Assembly (NCBI RefSeq): GCF_019793465.1
Contig: NZ_JAILYJ010000019.1
Location: 1-64,000 of the forward strand
Reading direction: 5' to 3'
From: Rhizobium croatiense
Lineage (GTDB): Bacteria; Pseudomonadota; Alphaproteobacteria; Rhizobiales; Rhizobiaceae
Length of the DNA: 64,000 nucleotides
Part shown: piece by piece, positions 8,369 through 15,795 of the stretch
Layout: each line of letters begins with the position of its first letter
Position numbering within the stretch: position 1 is the stretch's first letter
Notes under the pieces: generated by a model
Databases searched by the model: none
What the model was told of the DNA's origin: nothing
Seen by the model: only the letters and a program-made list of their open reading frames with translations
Program-made: the position numbers and the translations under genes

Positions 8369-9568
8369 CTACAGCATTCTAGCGGCTCGCCCGCTCCGAC
8401 GCGTCGCGTTGTTGTAGTAGGTAGAGGCCTGCTGTACTGAGCGATGCCGTGACTGTTCCATCGCTTCCGGAAGGGGTATCCCGCGATTGGCAGCTTCCGT
8501 CAGGTATCCCGATCGCAGCCCATGCGCGGAAAACTCCCCAACCTCCAGCCCGGCTTCTGCCACCCGCCGCTTGACGATATCATTGACCGCCTTCGGATCG
8601 AGCGCGCGCCGGCTGACATTGCCCCAGCGGTCGATCGCCCGAAACACACTGCCGCCGTCAATCCTGCCAGCCACCAGCCAGGCATTCAAGGCGTCGACCG
8701 GCCGGCCAGTGAGATAGACAACCTCGTCCTGGCCGGCGCCAGAATTCTTGGTGCGACCGAGATGGATGGAGAGCGAGGGGAGGGGAGGGCCGTCCTCGAC
8801 CGAAACCGGAGCCTCGACAGTCAGCTGCTCCTTGCGCAGCCCGGCGACTTCGCTGCGCCGGCGGCCGCCGGAGGCGAAGGCGACCATCAGGATCGCCCTG
8901 TCCCGGATATTTCGCAAACTGTGGCCGGCGCAGGTCGCCAGCAGTTTTGCCAGGACGTCTGATGTGACCGCCTTGGCACTCTTGCGGCGGCGTGGCCGGG
9001 GAACGGCGCGGACGGCGAGCCGGATCGCTGACTTCAGGGCCGGGGAGGCGAAGGCGCCGTCGAGGCCGCGCCACTTGGTCAGCGTCGACCAGTTCGCCAG
9101 CCGCCGGCGGACGGTATCCGGGGCATGGGGGCCGGTCGTCCTGAGAACGCCAATCCCGCGCAGCGCGTCGGCCACGTCGGCCGGCATGCCGTGTTCGGCA
9201 TCGCTCTCGCGGTGTTGCGGATCCCACAGGTGATGCGCCACAAACTTCAGCAGCAACGCCTCCGGCGCCGGCCAGAGCAGGGGAGCGCCGGTCGCCGCAA
9301 TAGCCCACGCTTCCAGATAAGCCAGATCGGAAGTCAGGGCTCGAAGGGTATTGGCACCCATGCCTTCGTTGACCATGTGCCGCAGCGTCTCGACGTCGGC
9401 GTCGGTGAGCAACTCGGCGAGCTTGTCGCGGCGGTCGATCGGCAGCACGGCGGCGATGGTGTCGAGCGCCTCGGCGCGGCGGGTGAGGGCGTCTGTAGTC
9501 GGGGCAAGATTGTCCAAAGAGCCTCCTTGAGCTGCAAACGCAGGCTGTCGGAACGGCGGTTCGGCCAC
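8369..9568 (-). CDS. Tyrosine recombinase / integrase
   Basis: This is a site-specific recombinase of the tyrosine (phage integrase) family, 399 residues. An N-terminal SAM-like core-binding domain covers about residues 60-185 and the catalytic domain about 195-395. The catalytic set is complete: Arg in GGRRRSEV, Lys in LGRTKNSG, the HGLRSG His-x-x-Arg, His in SRHRSVQQ and the Tyr nucleophile in STYYNNA. Such enzymes integrate elements or resolve plasmid dimers. It stands alone, divergent from the DUF1612 gene, next to repABC. That position is common on rhizobial plasmids and hints at dimer resolution rather than phage origin. Its attachment site was not found. Confidence 0.88.
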   Translation of the reverse strand: MAEPPFRQPAFAAQGGSLDNLAPTTDALTRRAEALDTIAAVLPIDRRDKLAELLTDADVETLRHMVNEGMGANTLRALTSDLAYLEAWAIAATGAPLLWPAPEALLLKFVAHHLWDPQHRESDAEHGMPADVADALRGIGVLRTTGPHAPDTVRRRLANWSTLTKWRGLDGAFASPALKSAIRLAVRAVPRPRRRKSAKAVTSDVLAKLLATCAGHSLRNIRDRAILMVAFASGGRRRSEVAGLRKEQLTVEAPVSVEDGPPLPSLSIHLGRTKNSGAGQDEVVYLTGRPVDALNAWLVAGRIDGGSVFRAIDRWGNVSRRALDPKAVNDIVKRRVAEAGLEVGEFSAHGLRSGYLTEAANRGIPLPEAMEQSRHRSVQQASTYYNNATRRSGRAARML

Positions 9569-9615
9569 CCGATGATGCTGTTTTCGCTGATTTGCGGCCT
9601 AGAATCAATCACTTC

Positions 9616-9634
9616 CGATAAGCATTACTTATCG
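9616..9634. promoter_or_regulatory. Inverted repeat in a divergent promoter region
   Basis: CGATAAG-CATTA-CTTATCG is a perfect 7-base inverted repeat with a 5-base spacer. It lies between the recombinase (start 9568, minus) and the DUF1612 gene (start 9716, plus). It could be an operator for either gene or a recombinase binding site. Confidence 0.4.
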
Positions 9635-9715
9635 ATGGTCAGACGCCGCCTGGAGCAATCTACGCAGTGACAGAAGCTAACTATAAGATAGCGTCCGTTT
9701 AGCAAATCATTTACC

Positions 9716-10846
9716 ATGATTTCAATGTCTTACGATTTGTCGAAATTACCCATCTCTAGCCTGCTGCGGCCGATTTCGGATGCGGGATCGGCGTTGACCC
9801 GTCTCGACGAGCGCATTGCCCGCTCGCCGGTCGGGCAAGGCTGGATCGAACGCATGCATTTTGCCGATGCCTGCGCCTCGCTGTGGATCGACGGCGAACT
9901 TGTCCACATGGAGGACCTGGTGCTGCACGAGGCCCGCGCCGATATTCGCACGCCGACCCACGAGCTGACAATCGCCCGCGACGTGCTGAGGGCGCGCCGG
10001 CGGATTGCAGCGAAGCCACCGGGCTGGGCGCTCAGCGCCGAAGGCTTACAATTGCTGCGCCGTCATGGCGCGGATATGACAGCCGACCCTGTTGAAGATT
10101 CCGGCGGAAAGGTCGCGTCCGGCTTGGTAGCGGCGGTAGAAGTGTTCGAGGAAGGGGAGGTGGTTGGGGGTTCCGACGCTCTCGCGGTGGAATTCGCGGC
10201 GATGGACGCGGCCTTGGCCCGGTCGGAAGTGGCGTTGGCAAAGGCGAGGGCGCCAATCGACCACGGCAGGGATCCGCTGATCTACGAGCGTGACTGGGAC
10301 GAGGAGTCTCGGCTCGACGAGTGGCGCACGGTCTTGGCCGAGACCGAGAGCATGCCGCCAGTGCTGCGCGCCGTGCTGTTGCTTGACGCCTGGAACAGCC
10401 TGCAGGTGCTGCAGCACGCACCCTGGCTCGGGCGGCTGCTTGCCGCCGCATCGCTGCGCCAGGCGGGTCTCACCACGGCCAGCCATCTCACCGCTATCAA
10501 TCTCGGCCTGAAAACCATTGCCGTTGATCGCCGGCGGCATCGCCATCGTGACACGCGGCTCGCGGCGATGGTGCACGGACTGCAGGCGGCCGCTGAGCTT
10601 GGGCTCAAGGAACACGACCGGCTGGCACTGGCGCGGCAGATGATGGAGCGAAAACTTGACCATAGGCGGCGCTCATCGAAGTTGCCCCAGCTGATCGAGC
10701 TGGTGATGGCGCAGCCGCTCGTTACCGCTGAAATGATCGCCAAGGCGCTGAAGGTGACGCCGAGGGGGGCGCTGAGGCTTGTCGAGGAAATGGGGCTGCG
10801 CGAGATGACGGGGAGGGGGCGGTTTCGGGCATGGGGCGCGCTATAG
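9716..10846 (+). CDS. RHE_PE00001-type plasmid protein (DUF1612, C-terminal HTH)
   Basis: This 376-residue protein belongs to a family found repeatedly on rhizobial plasmids near repABC loci. The central part carries the DUF1612 region: the DDER-like RDPLIYERDWDEESRLDEWR segment and the following helices, about residues 185-290. The C-terminus (about 325-376, MIAKALKVTPRGALRLVEEM) is a clear winged HTH, so DNA binding is likely. The family's biochemical role is not established. A remnant of the same C-terminal HTH lies at 18665-18763, on the far side of the CBASS and ShosTA-like genes. The start at 9716 follows family alignments only loosely; an in-frame ATG lies at 9725. Confidence 0.75.
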   Translation: MISMSYDLSKLPISSLLRPISDAGSALTRLDERIARSPVGQGWIERMHFADACASLWIDGELVHMEDLVLHEARADIRTPTHELTIARDVLRARRRIAAKPPGWALSAEGLQLLRRHGADMTADPVEDSGGKVASGLVAAVEVFEEGEVVGGSDALAVEFAAMDAALARSEVALAKARAPIDHGRDPLIYERDWDEESRLDEWRTVLAETESMPPVLRAVLLLDAWNSLQVLQHAPWLGRLLAAASLRQAGLTTASHLTAINLGLKTIAVDRRRHRHRDTRLAAMVHGLQAAAELGLKEHDRLALARQMMERKLDHRRRSSKLPQLIELVMAQPLVTAEMIAKALKVTPRGALRLVEEMGLREMTGRGRFRAWGAL

Positions 10847-10995
10847 CCAAGCGCGCAATGCTGACCAGGCACATGTGCTGTTCGGGTCGTTTCGGCAACT
10901 TGTCGCAAAGCAGAGTGACCGTCGACAATCCGCGGCGGCCCTCGATCGCATACTGCCGGTCCTCGTCGTAAAGCTCATTCCAGCGGCAAGGACTT

Positions 10996-11475
10996 TCAAG
11001 GCGTCTGGTGCGCTCCTCGCCGTTGCACGATTGTCTTGCTTAGGATTCGGCGGTTGATTTTCTGCTTCCACCGCAGCTGTGCCGACGAGAGCTTCCGTTT
11101 GAGTTTTGTCTGTTTCAAAAAACGATATTCCTTCTCATCGTAGAGGTAGCCCATGCGGTAAGCATGCTCGATGAGATCATCATTGGCATTGGCGGAGGGG
11201 TCCGCCTGTATCCGCTTCAGGCCTTCGAAGAGGTTGCCGGTATCGATTCCGACAAAACGGTTGATGCAGACATTGCCGACATAGGTGGTCGCGCCATTAT
11301 CCCGGTTGCGAATATAGCAATGTTCCAGGATATCTTGGCCACAAGGACATTGGTCAAGCTCCTCGCTGATTTCCACTCCGACCAGATCCCATTCAAGACG
11401 AGCCGTCTCAAACGAGCTGGATTTTGACAGGGGAAGGATGTGGGCCTTCAGGCGCTCAAAGTTATGGCTTTCCAT
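10996..11475 (-). CDS. Uncharacterised Cys-rich protein downstream of CapP
   Basis: This protein of about 159 residues starts 5 bases after the stop of the metallopeptidase gene and is therefore the third member of the regulator operon. It contains a compact Cys/His cluster (residues about 40-75: CPCGQDILEHCYI, then VGNVCINRF) that looks like a treble-clef or zinc-ribbon type metal site. A very basic C-terminal tail (KLKRKLSSAQLRWKQK) follows. ATG 11475 is preferred over an upstream in-frame start inside the neighbouring gene. I do not recognise a named family. Co-transcription with CapH/CapP-like genes suggests a link with CBASS control or DNA binding, which is inference. Confidence 0.6.
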   Translation of the reverse strand: MESHNFERLKAHILPLSKSSSFETARLEWDLVGVEISEELDQCPCGQDILEHCYIRNRDNGATTYVGNVCINRFVGIDTGNLFEGLKRIQADPSANANDDLIEHAYRMGYLYDEKEYRFLKQTKLKRKLSSAQLRWKQKINRRILSKTIVQRRGAHQTP

Positions 11476-11480
11476 CAAAT

Positions 11481-12383
11481 CTAGTCTCTGCGATACCGTT
11501 CCTGCTGCGCGCGCCACCGGTCACGTGTCGTCATATCCTCGTTCTCGTCCTCATCTTCGGTGCTTTCATGCCAGAGCATGATGAGAGCAAATCCGTTTTG
11601 CTGAAGGCAGACTTGTTCGCTGATGGTTGAAGCCCGCTTGTCGCGAGATACATCGATCCAGATATCGGGAAGTCGGCTGTCGATCTGGCTCGGAATACCG
11701 ATCTGCAGGCCCTTTTTGTAGAACAGTGAGCCCTGTGGAACCGGTTTGCCGCGGTTCGCCACGACAAAGGGAAAGCGCTTTCCATCGTGATAAACCCGGC
11801 CCACCTTTCCGTCTTTGACCACAACGAAGGCAAGAGCTTCCGGGTGGTAAGCGGCGTAGGCTCTCGCCATGGCTTCCTTGCTGACCCCGAACCGCTCAGC
11901 CAATTCAAACACGTGCTCGAGGCTAGGGGAGGGATGTCTCTTGAAGGCATCGCGCAATCTGGGCGGTGGCATCAGGATCAGCGAAGAGAACCGATTTGCT
12001 TCGACCTCCATTTTAGCCCGGCGATCCCCTTCCTTTGCGGAAAGCGTCCGAAGGTCTGCTTTCGAACACAGGAAATGGCCATCCTTGTCGGGGACATGGT
12101 TGGCGATGAGGAAGTGGCCAAGTTCGTGCCCGATCGTGAACCGCCGCCGGGGCTCGCTAACCCCCTTTTTGACCAGGATGATCCCACGGCTGCGGTTCGT
12201 ATCTGTGATCAGCCCGCCTTCGAACCCGTCGGTTTTCAGTTCCGCGATCTCTTCGACCTCGAGCTGTAGTGCGAGCTCCTCAATCGGAACGGGCAGAGGA
12301 AGACTGGGCTCATGCTTCAGGATCAGGCTGACCAGCCCTTCGGGCGATCCGGTATCGGCCAAGTCCATCCGCACGACGTCCAT
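11481..12383 (-). CDS. ImmA/IrrE metallopeptidase, CapP-like CBASS regulator
   Basis: This is a zinc metallopeptidase of the ImmA/IrrE (COG2856) family, 300 residues. The HELGH motif (H86, E87, H90) and the preceding RRFTIG strand are intact. A downstream ANRFSSLILMPP segment supplies the third zinc ligand region. A C-terminal sensor-like domain follows (about residues 190-300). The gene begins immediately after the stop of the HTH gene (TGA-ATG adjacent) and the pair is divergent from the CD-NTase. This matches the CapH/CapP pairs described at CBASS loci, where CapP cleaves the CapH repressor after DNA damage. CapP identity is inferred from family plus context. Confidence 0.85.
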   Translation of the reverse strand: MDVVRMDLADTGSPEGLVSLILKHEPSLPLPVPIEELALQLEVEEIAELKTDGFEGGLITDTNRSRGIILVKKGVSEPRRRFTIGHELGHFLIANHVPDKDGHFLCSKADLRTLSAKEGDRRAKMEVEANRFSSLILMPPPRLRDAFKRHPSPSLEHVFELAERFGVSKEAMARAYAAYHPEALAFVVVKDGKVGRVYHDGKRFPFVVANRGKPVPQGSLFYKKGLQIGIPSQIDSRLPDIWIDVSRDKRASTISEQVCLQQNGFALIMLWHESTEDEDENEDMTTRDRWRAQQERYRRD

Positions 12384-12710
12384 TCACTTCCCCTTTGGTT
12401 TCAGCCGGGCCATCAGCACCTGGATTGTCTCCCGATCTTCAGGGCTTAGCGACTTCAAATCCCTGTACATCGCGACCAGGCCAGGTTCCTCATCTGCCCC
12501 CTGCGGATTTTCTCCGACGAGATCGGCAATCGCAATGCGAAAATGATTGGCCAACTTGGTCAGAAGCTCGATCGATGGATTGGTGCTGCGTCCGGTTTCA
12601 AGATCGTAAATGTGTGTTTTGGACGCTCCGATCGCGTCTGCCACGTCCTGCAGCGACTGGCGGTTTTTTCCCCTGAGTTCTTTGAGCTTGGCAGCCAAAG
12701 ACATGTTCAT
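12384..12710 (-). CDS. XRE-family HTH repressor, CapH-like
   Basis: This protein of about 108 residues has a canonical XRE/Cro-type HTH at residues 5-60 (SLQDVADAIGASKTHIYDLE). A short helical C-terminus (LSPEDRETIQVLMARL) is likely for dimerisation and could carry the peptidase-sensitive region. I use ATG 12710, preceded by GGAG; the longer frame to 12776 lacks such a site. It is the first gene of the regulator operon, and its promoter, with a perfect TATAAT, overlaps a GTACAAAA repeat. In CapH/CapP systems the HTH protein represses the divergent CBASS genes and is cleaved by CapP. That role here is inferred from order and orientation. Confidence 0.85.
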   Translation of the reverse strand: MNMSLAAKLKELRGKNRQSLQDVADAIGASKTHIYDLETGRSTNPSIELLTKLANHFRIAIADLVGENPQGADEEPGLVAMYRDLKSLSPEDRETIQVLMARLKPKGK

Positions 12711-12770
12711 AGCGCTCCGTTGAATCACTGAAGGCGCGTGCACTGGTGTGCCGCGCCGTTCGGTTAATCG

Positions 12771-12828
12771 GTACAAAATTATAGCACAGGGGTTGACGAA
12801 TACAAGCGTTCGATCTATCTGTACAAAA
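12771..12828. promoter_or_regulatory. Divergent capH / CBASS promoters with paired GTACAAAA repeats
   Basis: GTACAAAA occurs at 12771-12778 and again at 12821-12828, exactly 50 bases apart. On the minus strand a perfect TATAAT (12778-12783) overlaps the first copy and would drive the HTH gene. On the plus strand GTTGAC (12792-12797), 17 bases and CTATCT (12815-12820) fit the rhizobial promoter consensus and abut the second copy. Both promoters could thus be shut by the same HTH protein. Confidence 0.6.
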
Positions 12829-12875
12829 GAATAATCATCTATCTTACGCGACAGTCACTGCCACAGGAGGCACGC

Positions 12876-14072
12876 ATGTATCACGATCAGCGGCTTATCA
12901 TGCGGGACGGAATGCTCATCGGTGCGCTTGAGCGGATGTGCGCGACGCTCGAGATTTCCCCGAGCCAAGCCGCACTCGCCAAGGAGCGCTATGACGGCGT
13001 CGGTGAATGGCTGGCTGGTTCAGACGACCCGCTGCTTAAGCTGATGGGGATCTTTCTTCAAGGGTCGACTGCGATCGGGACGACGGTCAAGCCGATCGGT
13101 AGCAATGAACACGACGTCGACCTTGTCGCCCATGCCCCTGGTCTCGGCGACTGGGTCGAGCCGGTGGCATTGAAGAGGGCGATCGGCGACCGGTTGAAGG
13201 CAAACGGCCACTACAAGCCGCTGCTCGTCGAAATGGCGCGCTGCTGGCGGCTCGTATACGCCAACGAATTCCATATGGACATTACGCCGTCTATTCCAAA
13301 CCGGGCCTGCAACATGGGTGGCGAACTCGTTCCCGACCGGGCCCTGAAGATTTGGAAGCCGTCCAATCCGAAGGGTTATAAGGCACTGTTCCTTGAGCGC
13401 GTCAAGCTCGCGCCCCGCTTTCGGGTGACGAAGAGCCTCCACACCCAGGACAGGGCGCGCGCCGACATCGAGCCTTATCCTGACCAGGTCCGTTTCAAGG
13501 GCCTGCTGCAAAGGGTCGTGCAAATCTTGAAGCGCCACCGTGACGTCTTCATCTCCGTCAACGAGGTTGATCAGTCCTTGTCGCCGATCTCAGTTCTGGT
13601 GACGACCCTGGCCTCCCAGAGTTACGAATACTGCGTCAGAACTTTCACCTACGACACGGAGCTGGATCTGCTGTTTGACGTGATCCGCCACATGGCGGAC
13701 TTCATCGAAGCGCGCACCGTGAACGGTCGGATGCATTGGTTCGTCTGGAACGAGACGACCAAGGGGGAGAATTTCGCAGAGAAGTGGAATGCTGACCCGA
13801 AGCGCGCTGAAGTTTTCTTCACCTGGCACGCTCGCGCGCTCAGCGACATCAGCCGACTGAAGGATGCCGAGGGGCTGGACGGTCTCAAGCGGCATCTCGG
13901 CGACGCATTTGGTTCTGGTCCGGCCAAGGCCGTCGTCGATGCGATCACCAATGATATCTCTGCCTCCCGGCGGGCCGGAACTCTTGCTGTGGCGCCTCGC
14001 GTCGGCCTTGTCACGGGCGTTGCCGCAGCCACCGCAACGCCCGTGCGCGCCAACACTTTCTTCGGACGGTGA
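12876..14072 (+). CDS. cdnA: CBASS CD-NTase (cGAS/DncV-like nucleotidyltransferase)
   Basis: This is the oligonucleotide cyclase of a CBASS anti-phage system, predicted to make a cyclic di- or trinucleotide on infection. The polymerase-beta core is intact: G63-S64 in FLQGSTAIG, the metal-binding D80-x-D82 in NEHDVDLV, and the third acidic residue D135 in FHMDITPSIP. The length of 398 residues is typical. AGGAGG lies just before ATG 12876. The C-terminal tail (about residues 370-398) is Ala/Thr/Pro-rich and ends with a Phe-Gly-Arg, which may be the site engaged by the E2-like partner. The next gene starts inside its stop codon. Nucleotide product and clade cannot be read from sequence alone. 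Confidence 0.92.
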   Translation: MYHDQRLIMRDGMLIGALERMCATLEISPSQAALAKERYDGVGEWLAGSDDPLLKLMGIFLQGSTAIGTTVKPIGSNEHDVDLVAHAPGLGDWVEPVALKRAIGDRLKANGHYKPLLVEMARCWRLVYANEFHMDITPSIPNRACNMGGELVPDRALKIWKPSNPKGYKALFLERVKLAPRFRVTKSLHTQDRARADIEPYPDQVRFKGLLQRVVQILKRHRDVFISVNEVDQSLSPISVLVTTLASQSYEYCVRTFTYDTELDLLFDVIRHMADFIEARTVNGRMHWFVWNETTKGENFAEKWNADPKRAEVFFTWHARALSDISRLKDAEGLDGLKRHLGDAFGSGPAKAVVDAITNDISASRRAGTLAVAPRVGLVTGVAAATATPVRANTFFGR

Positions 14073-14566
14073 CCATGCACTATCCCGATCCAAAGCCGTT
14101 AACGGCCGCGCAGCAGTTTCTTCTCCTGACGAAGAACCCGCTGTCGGAGGGAAGCGGTGAACTTGGCTCGGGATGCTTCAGATGGCATTACAAGGCCTCA
14201 CCAACCCCTTTGTCGCGGGTCTATGACGCCCGGCTGGAGTTCGCGGCAAATCGATCGCCGCGGGTGTTCATCGACAGTCCTGACCTGACGCTGCTGTCAG
14301 GCGGTGACACTCTCCCGCATGTATACGACCAAAAGCCGCCTCGTCTTTGTCTGTATCTGCCGCGCACCTATGAGTGGCTACCATGGATGCGGCTCGACCA
14401 GACCCTCGTTCCATGGACATCGCTCTGGTTGTTTTATTTCGAGGACTGGCTAACGGAGCGAGAATGGCGGGGTGGGGGAGAGCACCCCGAGCCTCGTGAC
14501 GTTGAGCAGCGGATAAGCCGAAGCCGCCTGCAGCGGCGGCATGCACCCAGGCAAAGGATTGAGTAG
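14069..14566 (+). CDS. Stand-alone E2-like CBASS accessory protein
   Basis: This protein of 163-165 residues lies between the CD-NTase and the Cap5 effector, where type II CBASS loci encode a ubiquitin-conjugating-like enzyme. The features fit a bacterial E2 fold: a LPHVYD segment, then the LCLYLP strand with Cys94 as candidate catalytic cysteine. A Trp-rich block (WLPWMRLD, VPWTSLWLFYFEDWL) ends in EWRGGGEHP. No E1 (adenylation/ThiF) or JAB deconjugase gene is present, which places this in the E2-only (short) type II class, where the E2 modifies and primes the CD-NTase. It may start at GTG 14069 (GTGA overlap with the previous stop) or ATG 14075. Assignment rests on position and motif shape. 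Confidence 0.78.
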   Translation: MTMHYPDPKPLTAAQQFLLLTKNPLSEGSGELGSGCFRWHYKASPTPLSRVYDARLEFAANRSPRVFIDSPDLTLLSGGDTLPHVYDQKPPRLCLYLPRTYEWLPWMRLDQTLVPWTSLWLFYFEDWLTEREWRGGGEHPEPRDVEQRISRSRLQRRHAPRQRIE

Positions 14567-15694
14567 ATGGCCAAGTCGAAGGTTCCTGAGAAGATCCAAC
14601 GTGCCCTGTGGGCTCGCGCCGCAGGCCGCTGCCAATATCGCGGCTGCAATTGCGAACTCATCGGTGACCTCCTCTCGGGGAAGGAGGACAAGATGTTCGG
14701 GTTTGTGGCGCATATTGTCGCCGACTCTCCCGGAGGTGCCCGTGGCCATCTGACCCACTCGGTGCTTCTGGCGAAAGATCTCTCCAACCTGATGCTGCTT
14801 TGCGCGAAGTGCCATCGTTTGATCGATGACGAGGCCCCAGACGATCATCCCGAGGAACTTCTTCTGCGCATGAAGGAGGAGCACGAACGACGAGTGCGAC
14901 TGGCGAGCGGCATCCAGGCTGATCGCGCCTCGCATGTCGTCCGTTTCGGTGCCAATATAGGTAAGAACGAAGCTCTGGTCGCCAGGGACGATATCTTTGC
15001 ATCGATGCTGCCGGACCGCTCTCCCGCCTCCTTCGAAACCATCGACCTCGAAATGCTGGGCCTTTCGCTCGATGACGCCGACCAGAATTTTTGGCAGATC
15101 CAGCAGAGCAATCTCCAGCGCCAGTTCTCCGACAAGATTAGAGGGCGGATCGAGCGTCAGCAGATAACCCACGCGAGTGTCTTCGCGCTTGCTCCCCAGC
15201 CCCTTTTGATCGAACTCGGACGTCAGCTTTGCGATATCCTGCCAGCCGACGTCCATCAGCGTCATCGCGAACCGTCAACCTGGAAATGGCAGAACGACGC
15301 GCCACCGATTGAATATCAGACAACAATGCCGGCGAAGCTCTATCCGACTGTCGCGCTCATCCTTGGTCTCAGCGCCTCGATTGGGCAGGAAAGGATCACT
15401 TCCGTTCTTGGAGAAGAGACCGCCATGTGGTCGATGACAACGGCTTCGCCGCACAACGATATCATGCGCAGCCCGGCAGATCTTGCCCGTTTCCGCCAAG
15501 AACTCCGGCGGCTGTTCGACACGATAAAGGCAGCGCATGGGGAAGACGTCACGATCAATTTATTTCCCGCTCTGCCCGTCTCAGCGGCGGTAGAAGTCGG
15601 GCGCGTGTGGATGCCGAAGGCGGACCTGCCGCTACAGATATTTGACCAAAACCGTCAGATCGGCGGCTTCGTGTCTGCGCTTCGGATTGCGTGA
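14567..15694 (+). CDS. cap5: CBASS effector Cap5 (HNH nuclease-SAVED fusion)
   Basis: This is the effector nuclease of the CBASS system, 375 residues. The N-terminal HNH domain has zinc cysteines C22/C27 and C79/C82, with catalytic H49 in FVAHIVAD and H83 in CAKCHRLID. The C-terminal half (about 145-375) is a SAVED domain, recognised by WKW-containing and VALILGLSASI segments, which binds the cyclic nucleotide. In characterised Cap5 proteins ligand binding triggers oligomerisation and DNA degradation, killing the infected cell. The start codon follows the E2 stop without a gap. All key residues are present, so the effector looks active. Confidence 0.92.
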   Translation: MAKSKVPEKIQRALWARAAGRCQYRGCNCELIGDLLSGKEDKMFGFVAHIVADSPGGARGHLTHSVLLAKDLSNLMLLCAKCHRLIDDEAPDDHPEELLLRMKEEHERRVRLASGIQADRASHVVRFGANIGKNEALVARDDIFASMLPDRSPASFETIDLEMLGLSLDDADQNFWQIQQSNLQRQFSDKIRGRIERQQITHASVFALAPQPLLIELGRQLCDILPADVHQRHREPSTWKWQNDAPPIEYQTTMPAKLYPTVALILGLSASIGQERITSVLGEETAMWSMTTASPHNDIMRSPADLARFRQELRRLFDTIKAAHGEDVTINLFPALPVSAAVEVGRVWMPKADLPLQIFDQNRQIGGFVSALRIA

Positions 15695-15795
15695 GCGGCA
15701 GGCACGCTTTCGACCGCGTCGAAATCTGTCGAAATGAAAGGCGAAGTTCAAAAGTTCGCGATGCGAAACACCCATAGGGGCACAGAGAGAAGAAT

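Noticed and set aside
8658..9608. 316-codon frame overlapping the recombinase in another frame
   Set aside because: Arg/Pro-rich translation typical of an out-of-frame high-GC gene; the recombinase frame has all catalytic residues.
14450..15265. 271-codon frame antisense to Cap5
   Set aside because: The plus strand encodes a clear HNH-SAVED protein; this is a complementary-strand shadow.
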